Below are positions 33,324-41,133 of a stretch of DNA of 64,000 nt, piece by piece. A program made the translations under genes and the position numbers. Source of the DNA: Paenibacillus pinistramenti (GTDB lineage Bacteria; Bacillota; Bacilli; Paenibacillales; Paenibacillaceae); contig NZ_VAWG01000008.1 in the NCBI RefSeq assembly GCF_005869875.1, positions 96,333-160,332 on the forward strand, given 5' to 3'. The notes under the pieces are model-generated. The model saw only the letters and a list, made by a program, of their open reading frames with translations, did not search any database and had not been told where the DNA came from. The first letter of the stretch is position 1. Each line of letters opens with the position of its first letter.

Positions 33324-34082
33324 ATGAGACTTCAAAATAAAGTAGCCATCGTAACAGGCGCGGCTTCAGGCATGGGCAAACAAATTGCGCTGCTCTTCGC
33401 CAAAGAAGGCGCCAAGGTGGTCGTATCGGACCTGAACCTGGAAGGAGCCGAGCAGGTGGCCAAGGAAATCCAGGCAGACGGAGGAGCGGCTTCCGCCATC
33501 AAAACAAACGTAGCTTTGGAAGAAGACATCCAGCAGCTCGTGGATACTGCAGTCAGCACTTACGGCACGGTTGATATTCTGGTCAACAATGCCGGGATCA
33601 TGGATAATTTCGAGCCGGCCGGAGACATTCAGGACGCCATTTGGGAGCGCGTGTTTGCGGTAAATACTACAAGCGTTATGCGGGCAACGCGCAAGGTGCT
33701 GCCGGTCTTCCTGGAGAAGCAGCAGGGGATCATCATCAACGTGGCTTCTGCCGGGGGACTTTACGGTGCGCGTGCGGGAGCGGCCTATACGGCTTCTAAA
33801 CATGCGGTCGTAGGCTTCACGAAAAATACCGGCTTCATGTATGCCCAGAAGGGCATTCGCTGCAACGCCATCGCGCCGGGCGGCGTTGAGACCAACATCG
33901 CTTCAACGATTACCAACATTAACGAGTTCGGCACTACCCGCACAGGTCCGGGTCTGGCCTTGAATCCGCGCACCGGCAAGCCGGAGGAGATCGCGCAGGT
34001 TGCTCTGTTTCTGGCCACCGACGAGTCCAGCTTTGTTAACGGAACGGTCATTACGGCGGATGCCGGCTGGACTGCTTACTAA
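33324..34082 (+). CDS. SDR family oxidoreductase
   Basis: Classical short-chain dehydrogenase of 252 residues: cofactor motif TGAASGMGKQ (about 12-21), NNAG motif, and catalytic Tyr-Lys in AAYTASKHAV. FabG-like. The start at 33324 (MRLQNKVAIVTG) follows GGGAGG; the upstream extension of the frame is noncoding. The N-terminal strand and the C-terminal NGTVITADAGWTAY are complete. The divergent TetR-type gene is its probable repressor. Substrate unknown. Confidence 0.92.
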   Translation: MRLQNKVAIVTGAASGMGKQIALLFAKEGAKVVVSDLNLEGAEQVAKEIQADGGAASAIKTNVALEEDIQQLVDTAVSTYGTVDILVNNAGIMDNFEPAGDIQDAIWERVFAVNTTSVMRATRKVLPVFLEKQQGIIINVASAGGLYGARAGAAYTASKHAVVGFTKNTGFMYAQKGIRCNAIAPGGVETNIASTITNINEFGTTRTGPGLALNPRTGKPEEIAQVALFLATDESSFVNGTVITADAGWTAY

Positions 34083-34095
34083 TTTTTGCTGCCTC

Positions 34096-34145
34096 TTGAA
34101 CAAAGAACGTATGTTCTCTTATAATGGGAACATACGTTCTTTGTT
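34096..34145 (+). promoter_or_regulatory. Promoter with two DinR/LexA-type SOS boxes
   Basis: TTGAAC (34096-34101), 18 bp, TATAAT (34120-34125) form a sigma-A promoter. GAACGTATGTTC (34105-34116) and GAACATACGTTC (34128-34139) both match the Gram-positive SOS box GAAC-N4-GTTC and flank the -10 element. They are parts of a perfect 18-bp inverted repeat (34099-34116 with 34128-34145). Confidence 0.8.
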
Positions 34146-34161
34146 GTTAGGAGGAATATAT

Positions 34162-34518
34162 ATGCTTCCGGACTTGCAGCGCAAGGTGCTGCGCATCTTG
34201 TTCAACTTCTCGCTCCAGCGCCGGAGAATGCCAACCTGGGAGGAGCTGGAGCGGAAAACAGGCCGCAGACGGCAGGAGCTTTGGAGGGCCTTTGAAGGAC
34301 TGAAGGAGCAGGGATATATCGCGTGGGAGGAGCGGCACTCTTCTTCGTACGCCTCACCGGTTCCGTACGGCGCCTCCGCGAAAGGGCCGAAGCTTCCGGA
34401 CCCGCAGCGGATCATCATGCTTCAAAGCCATGAACCGGAGGAGCGGGCCGGAGGTTCCCGGCACTATTTTAACGGAGGGAATGGCGATGAGCGGATCAAA
34501 TACTGGACACAGTATTGA
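34162..34518 (+). CDS. Small LexA-like winged-helix protein, probably SOS-induced
   Basis: 118 residues from ATG 34162 behind TAGGAGGAA. The N-terminal 60 residues (QRKVLRILFNFSLQRRRMPTWEELERKTGRR, then GLKEQGYIAWEER) look like the winged-helix DNA-binding domain of LexA, with the pattern of a conserved P before helix 2. There is no autoprotease domain; the C-terminal half is polar and low in complexity (ASPVPYGASAKGPKLPDPQR). Two SOS boxes overlap its promoter. It could be a modulator of the SOS response or of a DNA-linked target. Family unknown to me. Confidence 0.72.
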   Translation: MLPDLQRKVLRILFNFSLQRRRMPTWEELERKTGRRRQELWRAFEGLKEQGYIAWEERHSSSYASPVPYGASAKGPKLPDPQRIIMLQSHEPEERAGGSRHYFNGGNGDERIKYWTQY

Positions 34519-34534
34519 AGCGGCGGCCTGCAGA

Positions 34535-34582
34535 GATTTTAGGGAAAGAAGATTTTAGGGAATAAAGATTTTAGGAAATTTT
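34535..34582. repeat. Three 16-bp tandem units after the winged-helix gene
   Basis: Units beginning GATTTTAGGGAAAGAA (34535), GATTTTAGGGAATAAA (34551) and GATTTTAGGAAATTTT (34567) start 17 bp after the stop codon. Confidence 0.85.
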
Positions 34583-34619
34583 AAGGTTTCTATAAGCCTG
34601 ACTTCAGCTTGCCGCCTTA

Positions 34620-34757
34620 TGATTAGAGCATCCCCTTTTGAATAGTGTCTTTGAGTGGTAGGTTCAAAGACCGGCTAACTTGTCCCGTTGTGGCAAGATC
34701 TATTTTTAGAGCATCCAGCAGCCCTGTGACGGGCAGAGCGAGGTGCTCTTTTTTTTA
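34620..34757 (+). ncRNA. Candidate structured leader RNA ahead of a sugar ABC operon
   Basis: Consecutive elements: TTAGAGCATCC (34623-34633); hairpin GTCTTTGA/TTCAAAGAC (34647-34671); hairpin CTTGTC/GGCAAG (about 34679-34698); a second TTAGAGCATCC (from 34706); hairpin GCCC/GGGC; and GGTGCTCT with T8. The second copy makes an intrinsic terminator with TGCTCT; the first copy could pair with the same arm instead. The gap from 34519 to 34829 has no protein gene. I recognise no named RNA family. Confidence 0.5.
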
Positions 34758-34829
34758 TGAAGATTCAAAGCAAGCAGGGGAAGGGTAAACACTTTGCACA
34801 GTGACTAACCCGAAAATGAGGTGAGAAAG

Positions 34830-35711
34830 ATGAAGCAGAGAAAAGGATCTGAGGTCCTTCAGCAGTTTGTTTTTGTGGGGCCTGCAGCTGTCTTTTTTGC
34901 TGTTATTGTCGCGGTTCCGTTCTTTCTGGGGCTGTATTATTCCTTCACGAGCTGGAACGGCATCGCGAGACATGCGGATTGGGCGGGCATACGCAATTAT
35001 GTCCATATCTTCACGAAGGATCCGTCCTTTCTGAACTCCTTCTGGTTTACTGTGCGGTTTACCGTACTCGGGCTGATTCTGACGAATCTGCTCGGATTTA
35101 CGCTTGCTTACGTGCTTACGCGCAAGCTGCTTACCCGCAACGTGATGCGGACGGTGTTCTTTATGCCGCACGTCATCGGCGGGCTGCTGCTGGGCTTTAT
35201 ATGGCAGTTTATCTTTGTCAGGGGGTTTGCCTCAATCGGGCAGGCGACCGGCTGGTCGTTCTTTAATCTTCCCTGGCTCGGCAATGAAAGCACGTCTTTC
35301 TGGTCTATCGTAATTGTGTTTGTCTGGCAGAACGCCGGTTATCTGATGGTCATTTATATCTCGGCGCTGAACAATGTCCCCAAGGGGCTTACGGAGGCGG
35401 CGCGGGTCGACGGGGCGGGAAGATGGCAGGTGCTCCGGCATGTGCTTATCCCGATGGTAATGCCGGCGGTTACCGTTTGCTTGTTCCTGTCGATTTCCTG
35501 GTCGTTCAAGCTGTTTGACCTGAATCTCTCGCTGACGAAGGGCGGGCCGTTTAAGGCAACCGAATCAGTGGCGCTGAATATTTACAATGAGGCCTATACC
35601 CTGAGCCGCTACGGCATGGGATCGGCCAAAGCGATCATCTTTTTCATCGTGGTGGCCCTGATCTCCGTCATTCAGGTATGGGCAACCAAACGGAAGGAGG
35701 TCGAGGTATGA
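34830..35711 (+). CDS. Sugar ABC transporter permease (MalF/UgpA type)
   Basis: Membrane subunit of a second CUT1 importer. It opens with FVFVGPAAVFFAVIVAVPFFLGLYYS, has the coupling loop EAARVDGAGRWQVLRHVLIPMVMP, and about six segments. Start at ATG 34830 after GAGGTG; an in-frame GTG at 34821 is less well placed. It is first of three genes and overlaps the next permease (ATGA). Confidence 0.92.
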   Translation: MKQRKGSEVLQQFVFVGPAAVFFAVIVAVPFFLGLYYSFTSWNGIARHADWAGIRNYVHIFTKDPSFLNSFWFTVRFTVLGLILTNLLGFTLAYVLTRKLLTRNVMRTVFFMPHVIGGLLLGFIWQFIFVRGFASIGQATGWSFFNLPWLGNESTSFWSIVIVFVWQNAGYLMVIYISALNNVPKGLTEAARVDGAGRWQVLRHVLIPMVMPAVTVCLFLSISWSFKLFDLNLSLTKGGPFKATESVALNIYNEAYTLSRYGMGSAKAIIFFIVVALISVIQVWATKRKEVEV

Positions 35712-36553
35712 GAACGAAATCCCTGCCTGGCGGCTACAAGCTGCCTCTGCTGATCGTCGAGATTATACTCGTCCTGCTTGGACTGGTGTTCCTTGTTCCG
35801 TTCTACTTCCTGCTCGTCAACTCGGTCAAAGAATACGGCAGCATCCTGACGGATTCGGCCAACTGGCCGGCGGCGTTCCATTGGAGCAACTATAAGGAAG
35901 CCTGGAAGGCGACCGATTTTCCAAAAGCCTTTCTGAACTCCCTGATCGTAACCGTGGTCAGCAACCTGCTGCTTTCGCTGATCTGCGCGATGGCGGCATA
36001 TAAAATGGTCCGCAGGCCCAACCGCTTCAACAAGCTGCTGTATCTGGCGTTTGTGGCGGCGATGGTCATTCCGTTTCAAGCGATCATGATTCCGCTGGTC
36101 AAGGTGCTGAGCGGCTTGTCGCTGATGGACAGCACACTCGGGCTGATCATCGCCTATCTGGGCTTCGGGGCGCCGATTACCGTCTTTCTGTTCCACGGCT
36201 TCGTCAAATCCGTACCTGTCGATATTGAAGAAGCGGGCAAGGTGGACGGCAGCTCGGCATACGGCATCTTCTTCCGGCTGGTGCTGCCGCTGATGCAGCC
36301 CATTATCGTCACGGTCATTATTTTGAACACGCTGTGGATTTGGAATGACTATCTGATGCCTTATCTGATTCTGCAGAATCCAAGCCGGGCGACGATCCCG
36401 ATTGCCACCTACGCGTTCTTCGGACAGTACACGAAGCAGTGGGATCTGGCGCTGCCGGCCCTGACGCTGGGGATTGCGCCGGTCGTAATCTTCTTCCTCT
36501 TTATGCAAAAATACATCATCGAAGGCGTATCCGCCGGCTCTGTAAAGGGGTGA
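35708..36553 (+). CDS. Carbohydrate ABC transporter permease (MalG type)
   Basis: Partner permease of 281 residues with coupling loop EEAGKVDGSSAYGIFFRLVLPL and C-terminus MQKYIIEGVSAGSVKG. ATG 35708 overlaps the previous stop and follows AAGGAGG. The cognate binding protein is encoded directly downstream. As with the first sugar system, no ATPase is present. Confidence 0.93.
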   Translation: MRTKSLPGGYKLPLLIVEIILVLLGLVFLVPFYFLLVNSVKEYGSILTDSANWPAAFHWSNYKEAWKATDFPKAFLNSLIVTVVSNLLLSLICAMAAYKMVRRPNRFNKLLYLAFVAAMVIPFQAIMIPLVKVLSGLSLMDSTLGLIIAYLGFGAPITVFLFHGFVKSVPVDIEEAGKVDGSSAYGIFFRLVLPLMQPIIVTVIILNTLWIWNDYLMPYLILQNPSRATIPIATYAFFGQYTKQWDLALPALTLGIAPVVIFFLFMQKYIIEGVSAGSVKG

Positions 36554-36559
36554 ACAGTG

Positions 36560-37861
36560 ATGAAATCAAAGATGAAGATAAAGCTAAACCCCAAAGCGGG
36601 AAAAAGCTTCAGAGCCGCCGCCCTGCTGTTGGCGCTCGTACTGCTTGCGGCCGGCTGCGGCCAAAGCGGCGGATCGGACGGGGCGGCAACGAAGACCATC
36701 CACATTTTTCAGTTTAAGGTAGAGATTGCGGATGCGCTGGACAAGCTCAAAGCCGATTATGAGAAGGAGCATCCCGGCATCAAGCTGGATATTCAGACGG
36801 TCGGCGGGGGCAGCGACTACGGCGCTTCCCTGAAGGCGAAGTTCGCCTCGGGCGACCAGCCGGATATTTTTAACGTTGGCGGTTATGTGGAGCGGGACAT
36901 GTGGATTGACTATCTGGAGGATCTGAGCGATCAGCCGTGGGTCAAGGATGTGAAGGATATCGCCAAGGAACCGATGACCCGGGACGGCAAGCTGTACGGC
37001 ATGCCGATGAACCTTGAGGGCTACGGGTTTATGTACAACAAGGACCTGTTTGCGAAGGCGGGGATTACGCAGCTCCCGGTGACGATTGATGAGCTGGAGG
37101 AGGCCTGTAAGAAGCTGCAGGCAATCGGCGTTACGCCATTCGCTAACGGCTACCAGGAGTGGTTTGTGCTTGGCAACCATAACGTGAACGTGGCTTTTGC
37201 GCAGCAGAAGGACCCCGGCGCTTTCATTCAGGGGCTGACCGACGGCACCGAGAAATTCGAAGGGAACAAGGTGTTTGAGGAATGGGCGAATCTGCTCGAC
37301 CTGACGCTGAAGTACGGCAACAAGAATCCGCTGTCCACGGACTACAATACCCAGGTGACGATGTTCGCCAGCGGAGAAGCGGCCATGATGCAGCAGGGCA
37401 ACTGGACGCAGGTGCAGCTGGACGGCATCAACCCGGATCTGCATCTCGGCTTCCTGCCGATGCCGATCGACAACAGCGCCGAGGACAATGACAAGATCTA
37501 TGTTGGCGTGCCGAACAACTGGGTCATCAACAAGGATTCACCGGTGAAGCAGGAGGCGAAGGATTTTCTGAACTGGCTGGTGACGTCCGATACGGGCAAG
37601 CGTTACATTACGAAGGAATTCAAGTTTATTCCTGCATTCAACAGTATCAAAGGCACCGAAGAGGATCTGGGCCAGCTGGGAGCCGAAATCCTGAAATATA
37701 CGGACGCCGGCAAGACGCTCACCTGGAACTGGGCCCGGATGCCGAACGGCATGCCGCAGGAGCTCTCGAACACCATCCAGGCTTATATCGGCGGTAAGAT
37801 TAACAAGCAGGAGATGTTCAAGCAGTTCCAGACGAACTGGGATAATTTGAGTGTGCAGTGA
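36560..37861 (+). CDS. Extracellular sugar-binding lipoprotein
   Basis: Family 1 solute-binding protein of 433 residues, last gene of the operon (permease-permease-receptor order is less usual than receptor-first). A long basic N-terminus precedes the hydrophobic core and lipobox LAAGC. Landmarks: DKLKADYEKEHPGIKLDIQ, GFMYNKDLFAKAGI, MFASGEAAMMQQGNW, GVPNNWVINKDSP. ATG 36560 behind AAAGGGG. An 11-bp repeat spans the stop, and a terminator follows. Ligand unknown. Confidence 0.93.
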   Translation: MKSKMKIKLNPKAGKSFRAAALLLALVLLAAGCGQSGGSDGAATKTIHIFQFKVEIADALDKLKADYEKEHPGIKLDIQTVGGGSDYGASLKAKFASGDQPDIFNVGGYVERDMWIDYLEDLSDQPWVKDVKDIAKEPMTRDGKLYGMPMNLEGYGFMYNKDLFAKAGITQLPVTIDELEEACKKLQAIGVTPFANGYQEWFVLGNHNVNVAFAQQKDPGAFIQGLTDGTEKFEGNKVFEEWANLLDLTLKYGNKNPLSTDYNTQVTMFASGEAAMMQQGNWTQVQLDGINPDLHLGFLPMPIDNSAEDNDKIYVGVPNNWVINKDSPVKQEAKDFLNWLVTSDTGKRYITKEFKFIPAFNSIKGTEEDLGQLGAEILKYTDAGKTLTWNWARMPNGMPQELSNTIQAYIGGKINKQEMFKQFQTNWDNLSVQ

Positions 37862-37876
37862 GTCAGCAGTGAATGA
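37855..37876. repeat. Two 11-bp units spanning the binding-protein stop
   Basis: GCAGTGAGTCA (37855-37865) and GCAGTGAATGA (37866-37876); the stop codon is at 37859-37861 in the first unit. A third, degenerate copy may follow. Confidence 0.6.
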
Positions 37877-37903
37877 GCAACAGTAAGAATGGCGCAAAAC
37901 AGC

Positions 37904-37951
37904 AATGCCCCTTCACAGCCTGGATACAAGGCAAATGAGGGGGCATTTTTC
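37904..37951 (+). terminator. Terminator of the second sugar ABC operon
   Basis: AATGCCCCTTCA pairs with TGAGGGGGCATT (37936-37947), with an inner GCCT/AGGC stem and a following TTT. Confidence 0.85.
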
Positions 37952-38034
37952 ATATAGACTGAACTTTCGAATGACAATTTGGGACAAGTACGGGAAAGGT
38001 TCCTGCAGTATTTTTTCTTTAGTTCAGTCTATAT
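37951..38034 (-). repeat. Copy 1 of a 50-bp intergenic element, flanked by a 14-bp inverted repeat
   Basis: ATATAGACTGAACT (37952-37965) and its exact complement (38021-38034) enclose 55 bp. Read on the minus strand, 38000 down to 37951 matches 48301-48350 at about 41 of 50 positions without gaps; the shared core is CCGTACTTG(C/T)CCCAAATTG. It contains a possible TTGTCA promoter hexamer. Here it lies between convergent genes, where no promoter is expected. Confidence 0.7.
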
Positions 38035-38048
38035 AGAAGGACGGAGGG

Positions 38049-38843
38049 TTAAAGCTTCTCTGCCACCAGTGTAAATGTCTTCGGAATGCCTTTGTCGAAC
38101 ACGTCGGACGACAGGTTCGGCAGCTCCTCAAGGAGCTTCAGGAACAGGCCGGCGGAAGCCACGGCGGTAACGATCTCGCCCAGGTTCCAGTGGCGCAGCT
38201 TGACCTTCTGCACCTCGGGCTGCCTGCTGTTATCGGGCAGAAACTTATAGAAGGAAATCTCCGTTTCCGTCAGGCTGGTGTCAAAATAATCGCCGTCCAC
38301 CTTATGCTTGCGGATATTGGCGGTTGTGCCGCGCGAGGAGATCAGCTTGGTGGAGACCGGGTGGAAGTCCTGCAGCACAAGCCTGCCGCCCGGGCCCAGC
38401 AGAGAACGGACCACCTCAAACAATGGGACGAGGTCCGTAAAATAATGCAGAATACCGAACTCCATGAAGACGACATCAAAATCTCCAGTCACAGTCTCCT
38501 GCGGCAGATGAAGCACGTCCGCAACCACGTAGTGCAGCGGCACATCGGCCGCTTCGGCGAGTTCGAGCGCGTAGCGTTTGTTTTCCTCCGAGAAATCGGC
38601 GACAGTAACCTCTGCTCCCAGCAGAGCTAAGGCAACGGCCTTGTTCCCGCCCGAGCCCATCAGGTTGATGATCTTCTTGCCTGCGACGCTGCCCATATAG
38701 TCGAGCGCTTTGCCCAGCCGCTTCTCCGGGGCGCTCCGCAGCTTGTCCGCGGCTTCGGCCGGCGTGCCAAACCGCTGCGACCAGGCGCTGTAGGTGCCTG
38801 TATTCCAGGCTTTGTGATTCTGCTGATACTGCTGCTCCTCCAA
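38049..38843 (-). CDS. Class I SAM-dependent methyltransferase
   Basis: 264 residues from a TTG start at 38843 behind AAGGAGG. The SAM-binding motif I is KIINLMGSGGNKAVALALLGAEVTVADFS (about 55-83), followed by VVADVLHLP, FDVVFMEFGILHYF and the GPGGRLVLQDFHP strand, all typical of small-molecule methyltransferases of the Methyltransf_11/25 kind. The substrate is unknown. It stands alone; its 5' leader holds several hairpins. Confidence 0.9.
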   Translation of the reverse strand: MEEQQYQQNHKAWNTGTYSAWSQRFGTPAEAADKLRSAPEKRLGKALDYMGSVAGKKIINLMGSGGNKAVALALLGAEVTVADFSEENKRYALELAEAADVPLHYVVADVLHLPQETVTGDFDVVFMEFGILHYFTDLVPLFEVVRSLLGPGGRLVLQDFHPVSTKLISSRGTTANIRKHKVDGDYFDTSLTETEISFYKFLPDNSRQPEVQKVKLRHWNLGEIVTAVASAGLFLKLLEELPNLSSDVFDKGIPKTFTLVAEKL

Positions 38844-38863
38844 CGTAAATCCTCCTTATAATG

Positions 38864-39014
38864 GACGTAAGCGCCAGCCAATCGCGGCTGACGCTTACTA
38901 GGGTGTATGGTTAACCGTGTCTTCCGTACACGTAGAAGACACATGGTTCCTTCCGAGGCTCAAACCGTCAATACATCTCTAAAACAACAAAAGCCCTGCC
39001 TCTCTTTTGTCCTT
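38864..39014 (-). promoter_or_regulatory. Hairpin-rich leader of the methyltransferase gene
   Basis: Three hairpins lie upstream of the start: GTAAGCG-CAGCC/GGCTG-CGCTTAC near 38870-38899, GTGTCTTC/GAAGACAC at about 38918-38943, and ACAAAAG/CTTTTGT at about 38989-39013. The first sits just before the ribosome site. None is followed by a clear T run. Between 39014 and 39300 I see only AT-rich DNA without genes. Confidence 0.4.
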
Positions 39015-39304
39015 GCGGCTCCGATGACCGCGCCAGTGTGAATCAGAAACTACTAAAATTCATACTCTTAGGGTTCATCAAATAGGAATTTATATACCGG
39101 AACGGTATTAAGGAGGGTTAAAGCCTAATGAGGAATTCAAAACAATGTTAACATACTGAATTTATATTATACACCTTATGCCTTAAAAAGTAAATAATTA
39201 AAATTTTTATAAGAAAAATGTTTGCTGCATAGTCCAAACCGTTTAATGGTAACAATAGAAGTAAATTCAGGCTGCGAATATGGAAAACGGGAGGGTGTGC
39301 AGAG

Positions 39305-39418
39305 ATGAACGAACATTTTTGGTACATTCTGATTCTGAGTATTGTCGGTGTGATCGGTGTGATCGGGGCGGGCTGGTTTACCATCTGGCTCGGCAAGGAA
39401 GATCAGAAAGCTCGTTAA
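39305..39418 (+). CDS. 37-residue membrane peptide
   Basis: ATG 39305 to TAA 39416-39418, with GGGAGGG about 9-15 bp upstream and a perfect terminator 20 bp after the stop. The peptide has one membrane segment (FWYILILSIVGVIGVIGAGW) and a short charged tail (GKEDQKAR). Short, but ribosome site, composition and terminator argue that it is real. Function unknown. Confidence 0.65.
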   Translation: MNEHFWYILILSIVGVIGVIGAGWFTIWLGKEDQKAR

Positions 39419-39437
39419 CCTGAACTAGAAGAAGAAC

Positions 39438-39480
39438 GCCTGTTCCAAGAGCCGAGGGCTTGCGGAGCAGGCTTTTTTTT
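39438..39480 (+). terminator. Terminator after the 37-residue gene
   Basis: GCCTGTTCC pairs with GGAGCAGGC (39464-39472) with one mismatch, then T8. Confidence 0.9.
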
Positions 39481-39602
39481 GACGGAATCAGACGAACTGT
39501 GTCATCCTTCACTTTCATGCGGCAGAAGGAGCGCTATAATAGAAGCCTGTCCAGTCATCTTAGTTTTAGGCTATTAAAAAGTAAGAATTTTTTTCGGGTC
39601 GA

Positions 39603-39640
39603 TGTGATATTTCTAACAGTTTAAGTGAAAAAAATCACAA
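39603..39640 (+). promoter_or_regulatory. Rex/Fnr-type operator upstream of the ECF-prenyltransferase operon
   Basis: AAGTGAAAAAAATCACAA (39623-39640) is a GTGA-N6-TCAC palindrome. TGTGATATTTCTAACA (39603-39618) is a second, imperfect site. The first is nearly the same as the palindrome before ndh2 (52827-52844). A candidate -10 element TATAAT is at 39535-39540. Rex (TTGTGAA-N4-TTCACAA) and Fnr/CRP (TGTGA-N6-TCACA) both fit. Confidence 0.6.
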
Positions 39641-39682
39641 ATAATAAGGATATACATTTACATGGAGGAAGGGGTAACCGTC

Positions 39683-40243
39683 ATGCCGTCCATACCGCAC
39701 GGAGAAGAAACCGGCCTGATGCTCAGGAGAACGGTGATTATTGCGATATTTGCCGCTGTTGCAGTTGTACTCAGCCTGCTTGAAACCCTGGTGCCGCTCA
39801 ATGTTTCGGTGCCCGGGGCAAAGCTGGGGCTTGCCAATATTATGGTGCTTACTTGTCTTTATTTTATGCGGGGAAGAGATGCGATGGTTGTCGTGATTCT
39901 CAAAACGCTCCTCACGGCTTTTATCTTTGGCACGTTCTCCAGCTTCCTGTTCAGCTTCCTGGGGGCCGTGTTCAGCTTTGGCGTCATGTGGGTGCTGCTG
40001 AAAGTGGGCAGAGGCCGGCTCAGCCTGATCGGGATCAGCGTAGCGGGCGGGATCGCCCATAACTTCGGGCAGCTGGCGGCAGCTTCCATTGTCATTCATT
40101 CTTCCGTCGTCTTCTATTATCTGCCGATGCTGGTGCTGCTCGGGCTTGGCACAGGAATTGTCGTGGGCATTGCAGTCCGGGTGCTGGTGCCGGCGCTTTC
40201 GAAGCTTTCCTTATTCGAAGGCTTCCTGGGAGCGGAATCATGA
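39683..40243 (+). CDS. Gx transporter family membrane protein (Hpre_diP_synt_I, EetB-like)
   Basis: Membrane protein of 186 residues with about five to six segments, carrying VPGAKLGLANIMVLTCLYF and AGGIAHNFGQL, signatures of the family misnamed heptaprenyl diphosphate synthase component I. Relatives include EetB of flavin-based extracellular electron transfer loci, and the fold is like the S component of ECF transporters. ATG 39683 follows GAGGAAGGGG at ideal spacing; an earlier ATG at 39662 has no site. Its stop overlaps the first ECF ATPase start, so it probably forms the membrane partner of EcfA-EcfA-EcfT. Confidence 0.85.
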   Translation: MPSIPHGEETGLMLRRTVIIAIFAAVAVVLSLLETLVPLNVSVPGAKLGLANIMVLTCLYFMRGRDAMVVVILKTLLTAFIFGTFSSFLFSFLGAVFSFGVMWVLLKVGRGRLSLIGISVAGGIAHNFGQLAAASIVIHSSVVFYYLPMLVLLGLGTGIVVGIAVRVLVPALSKLSLFEGFLGAES

Positions 40244-41133
40244 TGGGGAGAGACGGGCAGGAGCGCAGAGCAGAGGAAGACCCCGTCCGGGGAGAGCCCG
40301 GGCCGGTTCTAAGCTTTGAGAATCTGGGATTCGCTTATGGAAAAAGAAAAGAGAACCCTGTGCTGAATGGAGCGTCGGGTGCTGTAGAGCCGGGCAGCTG
40401 GGTGTCGCTGATTGGGCCGAACGGCTGCGGCAAATCCACGCTGATCAAGCTGCTGGGCGGCCTGCTGAAGCCGCAGACAGGGCGGATCTGGATCGGCGGG
40501 GAGGAGCTGACGCCTCTGTCCGCTTACCGGCTGCGGCGCAGCATCGGGATGGTGTTTCAGAATCCGGAGAACCAGTTCATCGGGGCAACGGTTGAAGAGG
40601 ATATAGCCTTCGGGCTGGAGGGACAGTGCCTGCCGCGCTGCGAAATGCGCAGCCGGGTGAAGGAATATGCCGGAAGGCTGGGCCTGACAGAGCTGCTTCA
40701 CAAACATCCGGGGGAATTATCCGGCGGGCAGAAGCAGCGGGTGGCCATCGCCTCCGTGCTGGCCATGCAGCCGAAGGTGGTCATCTTCGACGAAGCCTCC
40801 TCCATGCTGGACGAGAAGGCCCGCCGGGAGCTGCTCGGGCTGCTGAAGGAAATGCGCACAGACGGGAATTATACCCTGCTGTCCATTACTCACGATGCCG
40901 AGGAAGTGCTGCAGAGCGACCGGGTGCTTGTGCTGGACGGGGGAGTGATCCGGGAGGACCTGAGGCCGGAGGAGCTGTTTGCCAGACCTGAGCTGCTGAC
41001 CGCCTGCCGCCTGGCGCTTCCCTTCCGGATTCAGATGCAGCAGGCGCTTGCCGACTATGGGATCCGGCTTTCGGGCAGCTTGAAGGACGGGTCGCTGGAG
41101 GAGATCATATGTCCGTTATTTTCGAAGAGGTAA
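40240..41133 (+). CDS. ECF transporter ATPase subunit 1
   Basis: ABC ATPase of the energy-coupling factor class: Walker A GPNGCGKST (about 59-67), Q-loop FQNPENQFIGATVEEDIAFG, signature LSGGQKQR, Walker B VVIFDEASSMLD and switch His in SITHDAEE. The ENQF..T.E.DIAFG pattern is specific for EcfA. The first 20 residues are a polar tail. ATG overlaps the previous stop; its end overlaps the second ATPase by 25 bp. Confidence 0.95.
   Translation: MMGRDGQERRAEEDPVRGEPGPVLSFENLGFAYGKRKENPVLNGASGAVEPGSWVSLIGPNGCGKSTLIKLLGGLLKPQTGRIWIGGEELTPLSAYRLRRSIGMVFQNPENQFIGATVEEDIAFGLEGQCLPRCEMRSRVKEYAGRLGLTELLHKHPGELSGGQKQRVAIASVLAMQPKVVIFDEASSMLDEKARRELLGLLKEMRTDGNYTLLSITHDAEEVLQSDRVLVLDGGVIREDLRPEELFARPELLTACRLALPFRIQMQQALADYGIRLSGSLKDGSLEEIICPLFSKR

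Noticed and set aside
34099..34145. The 18-bp inverted repeat as terminator of the SDR gene
   Set aside because: No T run follows, and it contains a promoter and two SOS boxes; operator function explains it better, though a weak termination effect is possible.
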